In this document: piece by piece, positions 1 to 11,800 of the stretch
How the letters are laid out: each line of letters starts with the position of its first letter
Position numbering within the stretch: the first letter of the stretch is position 1
NCBI GenBank assembly: GCA_902805475.1
Contig: CADCSX010000003.1
Span: 496,001 to 560,000 of the forward strand
Reading direction: 5' to 3'
Origin: Entonaema liquescens
Lineage: Eukaryota; Ascomycota; Sordariomycetes; Xylariales; Xylariaceae
DNA: 64,000 nt
Position numbers and translations under genes: made by a program
Notes under the pieces: generated by a model
Databases searched by the model: none
What the model saw: the letters and a program-made list of their open reading frames with translations, nothing else
What the model was told of the DNA's origin: nothing

Positions 1-62
1 TTCTCATCTATGGCTACTTTTTAGTTCCGCACCTAAGTTACCGTATAAGAGGTTCGCTACTT

Positions 63-953
63 ATGTGTTACCACGCCGAACTAGAAGTCTGCTGCAAGGA
101 AGAATATTCAAATTCCTTCCCAAATACCCTTCTGATATTGAGGTTTATTGTCCTCTGCCACGCAGCGCACATAGCTTGTAAGCTTCAGGAACTTCTATAC
201 AATGGGCCGCCCCATCCCGTGGTACCAAGGCCTAGTGCCCAGAATTGCCCAAATTATGACCCTGAGTATATTAGGTTCGAACGTGTGTTCTTTACTCGCT
301 GCATGGATTGTGTTTTGACAAAAGGACCACAGAAATACGGTCTCACTGGCGATGACATGCCTGTCATTATACATCGTGAAAGGCTTCTCCGCGATCAGCT
401 CCAAAATGCCATCTACACGAGACCGTATGGTGAGGTGGTATTGGGACTTCCTATAGAATTTGATATTCACGAACGTTGGATACTAAGAGGCTCGCGATGG
501 GTAGAGGCTCCCATGGTAAATGAAGGAGATCCTCTGGGTCCAAACCCAACCTACGATTTAGAGGGAGTGAGATGGTGGTTGGAACAAGGACTTGTCGGTA
601 TACGTCCAGATATATTGAACTGGCTCAAAAAGCTTCCGCCATCAATATTCTGCCCCGACAACCCGGAATTAGAATGGGACGAGCAACAATGCCCCTCAAT
701 GGTCGGCGAAAGCCCCCCACCGGAGGATTCCGACCTATCATCAGATGAAGATCATTCGTCGGACGAGAAGGACTTTGCAATAGATAAGGATAAAGGAAAT
801 AGTGAAGACGATGCACAGCAGTTAGGAGAAAGTATAGAATCACAGTCGTCGACAGAAGGCTATGAATGGGACGATAATTGGGCAGAAAGCAACGCCGATA
901 TACCCGCAAACTGCACTTTGACAGAGTTACGAGCGTTTCAAATGAGTCGCTAG
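63..953 (+). CDS. Hypothetical protein with acidic tail, possibly 5'-truncated by the window edge
   Basis: I do not recognise this 296-residue product. The reading frame stays open upstream of the ATG to the left edge of the window, so the true start, or an earlier exon, may lie outside. A cysteine- and histidine-rich N-terminus (CYHAELEVCC at residues 2-11) precedes a hydrophobic stretch. The centre is mixed, with several Trp/Tyr residues (about 100-200). The last 80 residues are strongly acidic and Ser-rich and look disordered. The length and steady composition favour a real coding exon. The function is unknown, and a lineage-specific gene or an exon of a larger protein are both possible. 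Confidence 0.5.
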   Translation: MCYHAELEVCCKEEYSNSFPNTLLILRFIVLCHAAHIACKLQELLYNGPPHPVVPRPSAQNCPNYDPEYIRFERVFFTRCMDCVLTKGPQKYGLTGDDMPVIIHRERLLRDQLQNAIYTRPYGEVVLGLPIEFDIHERWILRGSRWVEAPMVNEGDPLGPNPTYDLEGVRWWLEQGLVGIRPDILNWLKKLPPSIFCPDNPELEWDEQQCPSMVGESPPPEDSDLSSDEDHSSDEKDFAIDKDKGNSEDDAQQLGESIESQSSTEGYEWDDNWAESNADIPANCTLTELRAFQMSR

Positions 954-1358
954 CAGAAGTAAGAACCTCATGCTTTGACTAAACCAGAACCATGATGTGA
1001 GACTGAGTGGCGTTACCTAAGACTTGGAGTCTAAAGCTGCAACGGGTAAAGTTAAGACCAAGAGATTGTTCACAAGTGAATTTATATATCACAATCGAAA
1101 AATGAGAAGACCAATAATTTGCTTAATAATGCTTCGTAAATTTCTATCAGAGATAGCTCTCGATATCTAAATAAGCCGATAGTGCCCTACTGGCATGGCT
1201 GCGACTTGTAGCATAGCGTGTGCTTTCCAACTGTACGCCCTTCGATTAGAATATTAAATATATCCAACTCCCCATGGAGGTTTTCTCTCAAATTCCTCCG
1301 TCTATCTTGTCCATCAAACCAACTTCACCATCTCTTACTATTACTACTAACCAATCCC
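954..1358. other. Intergenic, convergent 3' ends
   Basis: AT-rich spacer between two genes whose 3' ends face each other. It should hold both 3' UTRs. I see no gene, repeat or RNA here. Confidence 0.5.
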
Positions 1359-2024
1359 TTAGGAAGAGATAATGCACTCGACTTCCTGGGCGAACTCGTG
1401 GGTAGCCTGGGAGCCCTCGGGAAGCTCGGGGAGAGTTGTGCACTTGGGGAGGAAGTCGACGGCGACGCAGCCCTCAGGGAGAGCCTCGCCCTCGTAGACG
1501 TAGCGCACAACTTGCATGTCCGAGCGGGTGTAGCCGATGAATCGCTTGCAGACAGCGTAGTTACCGGGAGCGAGACCACCGAGTCTGACCAAGGTTTGCG
1601 TCCTCTCGGTCTTGATTCCGTTGCTGCCACCACCCACGTTGATGCTGGCGTCGTGGTCGGTGGGGTAGGTAGCGTCGAAGCTAGCCTTGTCTTGGACGGT
1701 TAGACCCCATGGGTAGGCCGAGGTCAAGTCGTTGAGAACGTCAACCCAGCCCTGTGCTTCTGTGCCGTTGACGTAGTAGGCGGAGGGGCCGGGGGTGCCA
1801 CCGGATACAACCGCGATGTTCTGGCCGGCACCGACGTGGATGCCGGTGAGGTATTTGCCCTGGACAGGTGGGTCCAAGTCCTTGGATCGGTCTTGGAGTT
1901 CAACCTGTAGGTGGAAACCCTTTGACTTGGAAAGTCTCCAGGCGCTGCCGGGGCTGCTTTGAGGGACGGGAGAAGCGCCGGCGACGGCGAGGAGGGCAAG
2001 AGGAGTGATGATTGAGGCGAGCAT
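1359..2024 (-). CDS. Secreted protein, DUF7907-like
   Basis: A single-exon 221-residue protein. It begins with a clear signal peptide (residues 1-18, MLASIITPLALLAVAGAS) followed by a Pro/Ser-rich junction, so it should enter the secretory pathway. The body carries a pattern I associate with the fungal secreted family DUF7907: a Lys/Leu-rich first strand, a segment reading LTGIHVGAGQNIAVV near residue 60, then YYVNGTEAQ. Four cysteines in the last third (AVCKRF, EGCVAV, PKCTTL, VECIISS) could form two disulfides. The biochemical role of the family is not known to me. The codon bias is GC-rich at third positions, unlike the AT-rich flanks, which supports a real and probably expressed gene. Confidence 0.75.
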   Translation of the reverse strand: MLASIITPLALLAVAGASPVPQSSPGSAWRLSKSKGFHLQVELQDRSKDLDPPVQGKYLTGIHVGAGQNIAVVSGGTPGPSAYYVNGTEAQGWVDVLNDLTSAYPWGLTVQDKASFDATYPTDHDASINVGGGSNGIKTERTQTLVRLGGLAPGNYAVCKRFIGYTRSDMQVVRYVYEGEALPEGCVAVDFLPKCTTLPELPEGSQATHEFAQEVECIISS

Positions 2025-3140
2025 CTTGAAGATTAGGTTGTAATATTGATATATTAGGAATATCGGATAGTAATTAAGATGTATTAGATATTAGTACCTT
2101 GGTATGTAGGTAATGTTTGATGAGTGGATGGGGTGAAGGATGGTTTTTTTCCAGAATAGAGAGCGACTTCCAAGTCTTATATGTACTCCTGAAGATCGTA
2201 ACCCAACGTTGTGGTGGCAATGCACGAGCCCGATTCTCAAGATCCCGATAGCCCGATGGAGAATCCCCTTTCTAAACCTTCGAATTCTTCGTCGGGGAAC
2301 ATCAAGGGCATCTCGGACCACACGAACCAGTCGTCGTAAACACGAAAGCTGCGGTCACCCGTCAGCGGCCGACGGTAAGACTTGTCTTGAGATCCTAGGC
2401 CCACGTATATTAGGAAGATGTTTTCTGATTGGATGAAAATAAAGTTTTACTTAATCAATATAGATCTGGGTTATGTTCAATAGGGGCTGAGTTGGAGATC
2501 ACGAGGCGGCGCGGTTACTGTGCCGCCGGACAGCCGCGGACCAATCCCAAGCAAAGTCGATCACTTCTTCATTGGATCTCATTCTTAAAATAGTCCGGTT
2601 AGCGCGGTACGACGCATGAAATGTCGTGTCACCATCAGTCAACAAAGACATTATTCAAGTCTTCAACTAATTACTCAAGGTATATACAATTACCTACTTA
2701 TTCGTATCATACTAGGAATACTTAACGACAACAACAACAAGAATCATGAATATTAAAAGTATAAAATAACTACGATAATTATCTCGGTAATCAATCGTAT
2801 AAGCAGGATTTAATTCCGAAAAGGCTATCATAATAGTTTTTTCTCCATACGTCATGAACCCTTTGATATCCTTGTGGCAATGCGCAAAACAGACTAGGGC
2901 CATCAATGGCTTGAGTATACGATGAGGCTCGAGTATACGATGGAAGCCCAAGGGCCATCGAGAACATAGGCTAACGATTAGAGTAGAATTCGAATTACAT
3001 GTAACTAATGAGCGACGTTGCATACTCCTGCGATTTTAGCTCGAGATGAACACACTGCAGCCATCCTGTCATGCGTTGATTTGATCAAACTCCCATTTCA
3101 ACCCCTTCCTCGTGTTCGACCCTTTTCCAACGCTTAACGC
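2025..3140. other. Intergenic
   Basis: It holds the promoter of the secreted DUF7907-like gene on its left and the 3' side of the small secreted gene on its right. Short open frames at 2091-2321, 2140-2436 and 2712-3023 have no signal peptide, motif or coding bias and look like chance. Nothing else was recognised. Confidence 0.4.
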
Positions 3141-3687
3141 TTATGCGTTGATGCACGGCTTATCACAATGAGCGATGAAATTGCTGTCGGCATCGTTGCG
3201 GCATTTGCTGCTACAAGCGCATAACAGCTCAACATTGGATGGTTGCTCGTTCATGCAGACAAATACAGCTTCAGAAACATTTGTCTTCGGCTTGCTGTTT
3301 GTGCAAAGCTCTGAGAGGCCATTGCAGTAAGCCTTGCTGATATCATTAGGCGCAAAATCTATCCAAGTTAGTAAAAGGAGACTTCTCTAGTTTTAATCAT
3401 CATTCAGTCGGATTCATACTATGACCGTTTTCAGTAAGCATATAGCCGCAGTAGGTATAACCTTTACCACACTTTGGACCAACTCCTTGAGTGCCACTTG
3501 GTGCCGGAATGGGGACCGCGGCGGATATAGACGAAGAGCTTGCAGCTGGAGAAGGAACCGGGGCCGAGAATGGAACGGTAGTGGTGATTGTAGTACCTGC
3601 CGAGTCAACCTGCGGAAGCGGCCCTCTCAAAGCCAAAGTAGAACTGGCTATGAGGACCGGGGCGAAAAGAATCGCGTTGAGTTTCAT
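3141..3687 (-). CDS. Small secreted cysteine-rich protein (two exons)
   Basis: Exon 1 is 3420-3687 and exon 2 is 3141-3358. The 61-bp intron has donor GTATGA, branch point ACTAAC and acceptor TAG. Joined, it encodes 161 residues. Residues 1-19 (MKLNAILFAPVLIASSTLA) form a signal peptide; a longer upstream in-frame ATG at 3741 would bury it, so I chose the inner start. A Thr/Ser/Ala/Pro-rich spacer follows, then CGKGYTYCGYML, which continues across the splice into NFAPNDISKAYC. This is a recurring pattern in small secreted proteins of plant-associated fungi. Ten cysteines in total are compatible with five disulfides. An effector-like or cell-surface role is inferred. A repertoire paralogue elsewhere in the genome is likely. 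Confidence 0.8.
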
Positions 3688-5530
3688 ATTTGAATGGAAA
3701 AGCCGCTCTATGAAGGGTTTACTATATTGATTCTTAGCCAAACAAGACTAGACTGTTGATGCGTTGTCGCTTAGTCTTTAGAATTGCATGATCTATCGCC
3801 TTATATAGAGTAATTCCAAGTGAATATACCTGGCCTCAAGCTATCAAGCAACATTATAATACCGACGTAAACGACTATTAGTCATGGCAGACGGCCCAGA
3901 CATCTAGAAGACTACGACACGACTCCCGTGAGACGTCTTCGTACCATGTCCCGATGCCCTATATGGAAGTGAAAAGCGAGTCGTAAAAGCGACGGCCAAG
4001 TCGTACTAGCCCTCAAGAGTATATATTAGATGGACATTGCTCTTTTTCGGTATGTTGGTGCGGCATTGTATGGGAGTACAGCGAAGTGTAACTCCGTGGG
4101 CTTCTAATCGTAGGATGGGTTACTGTGAGGCAATCTCGACAAGTTCGGCATCACGGATGTTCTATTGAAACATTTTGATTGCTGATTCGTGAAGTCAAAG
4201 GTTGTGTACTCGGGGGCGTATTCGCCGAGCGTAGTAACGTCCGTTGGTTAGGTAGATATCTACAGCCAGGAACAGCAACTTGATACGCGCACCTACACTG
4301 CATGATCGAACATCCAGTTGAGGTACAAGATGTAGCCAAAGCATGTAGTGGCTTCTCCTCGGATGGAAATGCGATTCTAGAACTTGAGATGAAGGCCCGA
4401 ATAGAGGCAGTAGCTATAGCAGTTGGTGAGGTGACGAGTTTGTGAGAGTGTTTTACAATCTTTGTGCCTCTAGTCGAGTGATAGATGTGAAATAGAGGGC
4501 AACTGCCGCATGCTCAGCCAGTCATCCCGATATCAGCTGTTAAGCCTTGAACGTGAATATTATGTACGAGTATGGGAAATTGGTCTGGCTCGTTAATACT
4601 ACCTCAAGCCACGGAGCATACCCAGTTCCATGGATCAATAAACGTGTCTTTCGGGAATTAGGAGAGACATTTAGTGAAAGCGTTGAAAACAGCCTTACCG
4701 CGTTGGCCTCGTTAAGATATTATCGACTTGAGTACCTCTTCAAGCGCCGAGGGCACGTACATATTTATCTAAACAGGAGTTTGCATGGCGTATCATGGCA
4801 GGAAAATGTATTTCTATCTAGGTAAATATTGTATCATTTTCCTGAAAACCTTGAAAAAGTTGGCTCGTTGTTAGTAGACATGTAGGCTTCATGTAGCAAC
4901 CTATCATCGTTTAGCAACAGTAATTCGGGAATTAACGCTTTAAAGGGGGTTTACACTTTTGTTTTTAGCTTGTCAATGGAATATTCGAAACCTGTAGGTA
5001 CAATTAGTACCGCAGTTGTATATATTATACTTGTAATAAGAAAAGCAATAATCAAAAGTTCGTTCGAGTCTCGTTGTAACTAACCTAGTTGCTTTTGAAG
5101 AGTTAAGGATTAAGATTTCATAAAGCGGAGGGCGGCCAATGGAGATGCGAGCCGAAGCCGACATTGGCAGTTTGCCCCTGCAGATTGTAGGTAACAAGGG
5201 TCCAATGTAAAAACTTTAGATCCATCGATTGAGGTACCTTCAATCGTAAGCCTTTTTGTATAGAATATGGAAGTACCTAATAAGAAATGCCCCGCAGCTC
5301 TAGAAAGTTTGGACCCCGCGGACCCCGCGAAACCCGCGCAGACTTCCGGCTTTGCCTTGACTTGACCGATTTTGTCCATTGCCTTAGATACTTTCTATAG
5401 TAACTAAATTTACCTATGTGAGAAGGCAACTTACAAGAGCACTAATTCCACATTGATATTGTTATTTGAACATTTCCGACTTAATTAACAATTCAACCAT
5501 CCAACCCTACATCTTCCTATAAGAACAAAT
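3688..5530. other. Intergenic, 1.8 kb
   Basis: Upstream regions of the small secreted gene (left, minus strand) and HEM3 (right, plus strand). A 92-codon open frame at 4547-4825 has no recognisable motif or start context, and 5110-5379 reads through in the minus direction without coding features. I see no RNA gene or mobile element. Confidence 0.4.
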
Positions 5531-6594
5531 ATGTCAACCCCCGCTACGAAACCCGTCATAACGCCCTCGACGTCCGAGGCATCGCAGCTTACGATCAAAG
5601 TCGGCACACGCAAATCAAAACTAGCCTAAACCAAGCCGACTATGTCGCCACTACCCTAAAGCAATTACACCCGACGGTCAACTTCGAGATCAAAGGGATG
5701 CACTCGACGGCAGACAAGGACAAGATAACGGCGCTGTATAAGTTCGGCGGCAAGGGCCTATGGACGAACGAGCTAGAAGCCGAGCTCACGGCAGGCGAGC
5801 TCGACATCATCGTGCACTCCCTGAAAGATATGCCGACGACGTTGCCGGAGGGGCTGATCCTAGCCTGTGTGACGCCGCGGGAGGACCCACGTGATGTCGT
5901 CGTCGTCAAAAAGGGCCTGCAAGACAAGTATAAGAAACTAGCCGACTTGCCGGCTGGTGCCGTGGTCGGAACTAGCAGTGTTAGACGGATGGCGCAGATC
6001 AAGCGGCGATACCCGCATTTGCAGTTCAAGGACATGCGCGGCAACATCGACACGCGGCTCCAGAAGCTCGACGCTGAAGATAGTGGGTTTTCGGTGTTGA
6101 TCCTTGCCGCGGCAGGCTTGCACCGAATGGGTCAGGAGGGGCGCATCTCGCAGTATCTCGATAGCACTACGGAGGGCGGTGGGATGCTGCACGCCGTTGG
6201 CCAAGGTGGTCTAGGCATTGAGGCGCGAGCGGACGATCAGAAGACGCTAGACTTACTAAAACCTCTCGAAGATGTCAAGGTCATGTTAGCGGCAGAGGCG
6301 GAAAGAAGCGTTATGAGAACACTAGAGGGTGGTTGTAGTATTCCCATTGGCGTGGAGACAAAATGGGTAGGGGAAAACACTTTGAGATTAACAGGGACGG
6401 TTGTGAATGTTGAGGGCACCGAAGCTGCTGACGCTGAGAAGATCGAAGAGATCAAGACGCGGGAAGAGGCCATTGCATTCGGCAAGAAAGTAGCCCAGCA
6501 GCTGACAGACAATGGTGCGCAAAAGATCCTGGACGTGATAAACCAGGACCGGGAGGCCAATAGAGATAAGGCGGAGCCATGGGTACCGGCGTAG
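5531..6594 (+). CDS. HEM3: Porphobilinogen deaminase (hydroxymethylbilane synthase), with an apparent -1 frameshift near 5626
   Basis: This enzyme condenses four porphobilinogen molecules into hydroxymethylbilane, the third step of heme synthesis in the cytosol. The downstream frame shows the family signatures HSLKDMPTTLP, TPREDPRDVV, GTSSVRRMAQIKRR, RGNIDTRLQKLD, LAAAGLHRMG and EGGCSIPIG, whose Cys (about residue 269) carries the dipyrromethane cofactor. The ATG at 5531 opens the N-terminal segment ending in GTRKSKLA, a conserved motif, but that frame hits TAA at 5627. The homologous sequence resumes at once in the next frame (QADYVATTLKQ). One extra C in the CC run at 5625-5626 restores a continuous 354-residue protein, the normal family length. 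No intron explains the shift. Sequencing error is likelier than gene loss because heme synthesis is essential. Confidence 0.93.
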
Positions 6595-6948
6595 AAGTTG
6601 ACTTGCCGTATAGAACTGGGAGGCGAATCTATGGCTCATAAGGGACGACTGTGGACGATGCTTTTATTAGACTTGAGCCGTCCGTTCTATGTAACCTTTA
6701 TGTAGAATCTGCGCGCGGATGTTTTCGCCATGATGATGAGAATACCCCGAACGAGTTTATGATACAAGGTTGAGCCCGTCTCTGTTCCACTCGCTGGTTG
6801 TTGAATGCCAATATCCATTTCCGGTGAACACCTACATGCCCCCCCATTTGCTTGATTTGACGCCCCTGACTTGTCCGCTCCCTCATTCATAAACGTATCC
6901 ATCACTTACATTTCGAAGTCTCCATCTCCATCTCTCTATATCCGGGTT
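6595..6948. other. Convergent 3' spacer
   Basis: Separates the 3' ends of HEM3 and GCV3, which are transcribed toward each other. No feature beyond probable UTR and polyadenylation sequence. Confidence 0.5.
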
Positions 6949-7603
6949 TTAGTGTTCCTCCGAACCGGTAAATGCCTTGTATTCCTTGTGGTCCATCAAA
7001 GCGTCGAAGTCCTTGACTCCCTGCTCGCCAACCTGAACCTTCACGATCCAGCCGCCGCCGTGCGAGTCGTCTTCGGGGACTTGGTTGATGGTACCGGGTT
7101 TCTCCTCGAGGCCCAGGTTGACGGCGGTAACCTTGCAGGCGATGGGGGCGTTGATATCAGCGGCGCTCTTGACCGACTCGACGGCGCCGATAGTGTCGCC
7201 CGCGCTGACCTCCTTGCCCTCTTCTGGTAGCTCAACGTACACCACGTCGCCCAACTCCTCGGCGGCGTACTCCGAAATACCAATTACACCGGCAGTCTTG
7301 TCGGCGTTCAGGTCAATCCATTCGTGGTCCTTGGTGTACTTTCGGATTTCTCCTACGGTGGCGGGTAACGGTGGTCAGCGACAACTATGCTTAGGTATGT
7401 CCGTGCAGGTATGTGTAAGCCATACTTTAGGTGGCTTGGAGGGATTTCGATTGAAGGGCGACATCGGATAACTTACTTATCGGTGAGACAGAGAAAGCTC
7501 GCAGCGTCGCCGGTTGCCAGTTGGATCTTGTGCGCTGTGCTTGTGCAAGTCGAGAGAGGGTGGACGGTCTAGTTGCCCGAAGGCATCGCGCAATTGAGGC
7601 CAT
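6949..7603 (-). CDS. GCV3: Glycine cleavage system H protein, mitochondrial
   Basis: H protein shuttles the aminomethyl group of glycine on a lipoyl arm between the P, T and L proteins of the mitochondrial glycine decarboxylase. Exons are 7477-7603 and 6949-7352 with a 124-bp intron (donor GTAAGT, acceptor GTAG), giving 176 residues. The first 40 residues are Arg/Ser/Ala-rich without acids, a typical matrix-targeting presequence (MASIARCLRATRPS). The mature part starts EIRKYTKDHEW, and the lipoylation site is the Lys in GAVESVKSAADI. The C-terminus (HGGGWIVKVQV then DFDALMDHKEY) matches the family. The start is the ATG at 7603, because further upstream in-frame sequence is low-complexity Lys-rich. 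Confidence 0.95.
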
Positions 7604-8878
7604 TATTAGAATAAGAGTTATGACAAGAGTGTCGTTAAGAGGGGAGATGTTTATAGACCGCAGCTTCGGCAAAGCTACCTTTCTTTTTTTTTTGTTTCTT
7701 TTTTTGAAGCTTTGTGCTAAGGTAAAGTAAAGTAAAGTAAAGACTTGATATCGTATCGATGATACCACTATGAAATTGTTAAATGTTGGTACGATCCTCA
7801 GCTTGGCGGCCGAAGAGTTACCCGATAGGACGAGTTCGCACTGTTTATATTAGTGTATCAATCACCGAGACCTACGGATCCGTACAGTGCGTTATATTGT
7901 TATATTGATACCCTTGCTTGGTAGGAGCCCGATAAGATATTGGCCAATCTAAATTCCTCAATTGCCCCGCGTCATGACGAGAACTCCCGGGTTATTCCAC
8001 TGCACCTCAATTGATAAGAAACATCGTTATGAGCATAGGTATACTTACCTTAGGTACTTTTCATTTTAATACATCTGATTGGCGCAAGCTGGTTTGTATA
8101 ACTAGACGTAGACTGCTAAGATAGTTTAACTTCCAATGCTTACATGGAAACTTGTTAGCAATGCAGTTCGTTAGCTACTAACTTACAGTATAAGTTCCTC
8201 GTTGTCGTCGTGTCCTAGGTATTAAAAGTCCTTTGAAAAGACCTGTTAGTTAGTTCTGATCCACCTGTGTCCTCTTGTTGCCTCTATAACATACATATCT
8301 AGAATATACCTTTTGTTTCTGGTAAACAGAGGAGGGCCATATACTACTGAAGTAACATACCGTATTCAGTCGGTGTATTAGTAGTACCTAGTCTGGCCTG
8401 GTAGTCAGAAGATATAAATACCGTGACTTAATTTACTTACCACGCGATACCCTTTTTGGACGACGAGAAGAGAGAATATACATTTAGAGGAAACTTATAA
8501 TTATGAGTGAATGCTCCTTGTACTATTATACATCCTTGCGTGATAGCAGCTCACGATTCGACCTCCTTGAATGGCTCAACACCTATAACATTACCCTGCT
8601 TCCTCTTATACCTAAGCAATGTAACCCTCTCAGCCTCGTTGTCTCATTTTGCGTTGTTTAATAATATTTGTTTGGTTCATGTCCCTTATTGGTTCAACTC
8701 GGTTTGAGCGGAACCCAGCTGAGCTGAACGGCGGCTTAACTACCTTCCCTCCCAAGTTTCTCTCGGGCACCTATCCATCCTTCTCTGCCTATCTATCTTT
8801 CTCTACCTATTCACCCTTCTCTCCCAAAACTTCTCGATTCTCAATACCAGATTTAATCACATAAATTCTGTTGTCAAT
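7604..8878. other. Divergent intergenic region between GCV3 and the HET gene
   Basis: Contains the promoter of GCV3 on the left and of the membrane-HET gene on the right. T-rich runs lie at 7681-7706 and a short GTAAA microsatellite (four units) at 7722-7741. Pyrimidine-rich sequence with repeated TCTCT and CTATC words at 8745-8840 precedes the HET start, as is common in fungal 5' UTRs. No gene is supported. Confidence 0.45.
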
Positions 8879-11800
8879 ATGGAATCAACATCTTGGATCG
8901 CTTTCTGGGTCGTTTTCTGGATTATATTTGCCATTTTTGCATTATGTCGTTTTCAACTCGCCTTTGTCATTCAGTTTTACGTTTTTCTCATCCTTATGAG
9001 GACGACTAACAACGAAATGTCGATGCACTGTTGGGTCGCTTTCTGGCTCAGTTTCTCGCTTTCGACTGCATATATCTTAAGCGTCTTGGAAGAGGCTGTT
9101 TTCTATGTCGTAGCGGCTATCTTAGCAGTAGTCCGCTGGTGTATCACTTCGGACTACGAGATGCCAACTCCGGTATTCTGGATTCTTGTCGTTCTCCTCG
9201 GACCGGGATCTCTCGGAAATACCATGGCATTATTAATTCAATACGCGACAATTCTTTTCAATTGCCACTTAACAACTGATGGTTTCCATATTCCCGGTCT
9301 TACAATAAGCTACTATGTGATAGCTGGCCTTCTAGCACTTCTCATAGTTGTTTCCAACTTTATTATGAACCCCGGGTATATAGGAGCAGTGTTGCTATGG
9401 TTTGGATGTATCGGAATATTACACAATCAGATGTGGCCTTACAACCCCGAGTTTGGTTGGCGTTGGGTTGGCGCCTGGTTTCTCTTACTTCAGGCCTTAT
9501 TACACACATTCGCTCCCAGTATGCCGATCCTTTGGTATATTATGTGGCTTGGAATCGTTACTGGATTGGGGTTTGGATTTCGTCCGGATCACTCGCTCCT
9601 CAGATTTGTACTATGGGCCCTTACCATTTGGGTCTTACGACTCCTGTTATTTCCTGTTTACGTGATTTACTTCACCGGGGCTCCAAAGGCAGATCTTTTC
9701 CCGTTCAATCTCTTTAGTCACAAGTGGATGAGGAGCAAACCGCAGTGGTACCCCTTAAGTTCACGTCCACATGACTCTCATAATAGCACGACTCTATGTG
9801 AGCGTTGCGACGAATTTACCAAAAAATCGGGCCTAATCATGGGCTCTTCTTCATTCTTGACCTTACTGGTAGAAGAGTACGACTTCTGCACGAGGAAAGA
9901 GTTTACGTCGAAGTTTGAAACACCTAATTCTAATGGAGAGCAACACAATTATGGTACGATTCACTCGGATTCCTCTTGTCATCTTTGTTGCCTATTTTGG
10001 TATTCCATGAGTCGGGAACGTCAGAAGGCAATAGGGGAATCTATTAAACCTGTCAACGAGAGAAGTCCCAAGGATTCCGGGTTGCCAACGCCGCTAAACC
10101 CTGATGCAGAATTACGTGTAAAGGTATGGGAAGAGCGGCCACTTTCACTTTACACATATATGCAGCTATTCTGGGGAGAAATACCTGTTGGGAGTAGACT
10201 TCTTGTTCATCGAAGCGATAATTTTGCAACCCGTAAGTTACTTACACTCCTCTAGGCTCAATAGACTTACTAACTTCCTCGAAGCTTCACCAGCCATAAA
10301 GTATGGCAGCACTGATTCCCCTGAACATTTTGCACAGGCCCAAAAATGGCTGGAAATGTGCCGAGAGAACCATAAGCTCTGCTCTGGCGTAGGCAACAAG
10401 GAGCGAGCGCTCCCAGCGCGGATGCTTTATGTATCAGGCGGGGACAACTGGAAGCCTGGGAACCCTCCAGAGACTCTCAAATTAGTGAAAATAAACGAGA
10501 TAGACCCCGGGATGAAATATTTAGCGTTGAGTCATTGTTGGGGCCCTACATCGGAAATGAGATTTAAACTCCTCGCAAGCAACATTGAGGCATGCTATGA
10601 AGGCATTGATTTCTTCACGCTCTCACGAAATATGCAAGACGCCATTGCCACTACACTAAGCCTTAATATGTCGTATATTTGGATCGACTCTCTGTGTATT
10701 ATCCAGAAAGACGATTTGGGTCTAGAAACTGGCGCGATTGCGGAAAAATGGAAAGAGGACTGGAGCACTGAAGCCGCGAAGATGGGGAGCGTGTACGCTG
10801 GAGCAGAGTGCACGATTGCTTCAACAGGATCACCATCCAGTAACGGCGGGTGCTTTCACGAACGAAATATTACCAGCCTGGAGCCATGTAAAATTGGCGT
10901 CTCTTCACTGGATGAGCCCATCGCGGACTGGATATTTGCTCGTCGAGACGACGTTTTTGACTTTGAGCGGAGTGTTGATTTAGCCCCTCTTAACACCAGA
11001 GGCTGGGTGATGCAGGAGCGGCTCCTTTCACGACGCATCCTGCATTTTGGTGCTGAGATGATTTACTGGGAATGTTGCTGCCGATCAGCATCTGAACTCA
11101 ATCCACATGGTTATAGCTACAAAAGATTTCCGGAAGACTTCAAGGACCACTACGCACCTAGTCTGAGCTCATATATTTTCACGCGGGCTGATGTCCAGCA
11201 GGCGGAATCAGAAGGTCGGGGTATTTCATGGGCTGGAGCTGAAGGAACTAGATTGAGGCCGCCCCCGGTGACTGTCGACCCGGATACGTCGTTGAGTAAC
11301 CAAACCGTATGGCAACATAAACGCGGCTTTTGGAAAAACGTCCTCAAGTCCAATAAAGATAGATGGTTAGACGATGAGAAAGATGAAAGCCTCAACCGAC
11401 CCCGTGCCGGCTTTAGGGCCGCATTTGAGCAACTGAGAGGGGCCGCAGGTGCGTCGCAGTTCTCTGATGGAAAACTCGTCGGGAGAGATAGTTTTAGCCA
11501 GACGTGGTACGACATCGTCGAACCCTACTCTCGCCGCAAGCTTACATCATCAAAAGACAAGTTAGTTGCCATAAAGGGTATCAAGGATGAAGTCGGGAAC
11601 GTAACCAATCACAGGTACCTTTGTGGTCTTTGGGAAGAATGGTTGTTGACTGACCTTCTTTGGTTCGCAATTGATGGCCCAGGCCAGCGGCTCGTGGCTG
11701 ATGGTCTTCCGGTGGCACCAACTTGGTCGTGGGCGTCTATTGAGGCTGCAGTTGCGCTAGATTTACTCCCAGAGAATACCCGCCGGGGTATTGAGGAGAC

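Noticed and set aside
1218..1703. 161-codon plus-strand frame
   Set aside because: Antisense to the DUF7907-like secreted gene, which has a signal peptide and family motifs.
4547..4825. 92-codon plus-strand frame
   Set aside because: No domain, signal peptide, homologous neighbour or splice context.
5056..5070. GTTCGAGTCTC resembling a tRNA B box
   Set aside because: No matching A box, acceptor stem or T-rich terminator around it.
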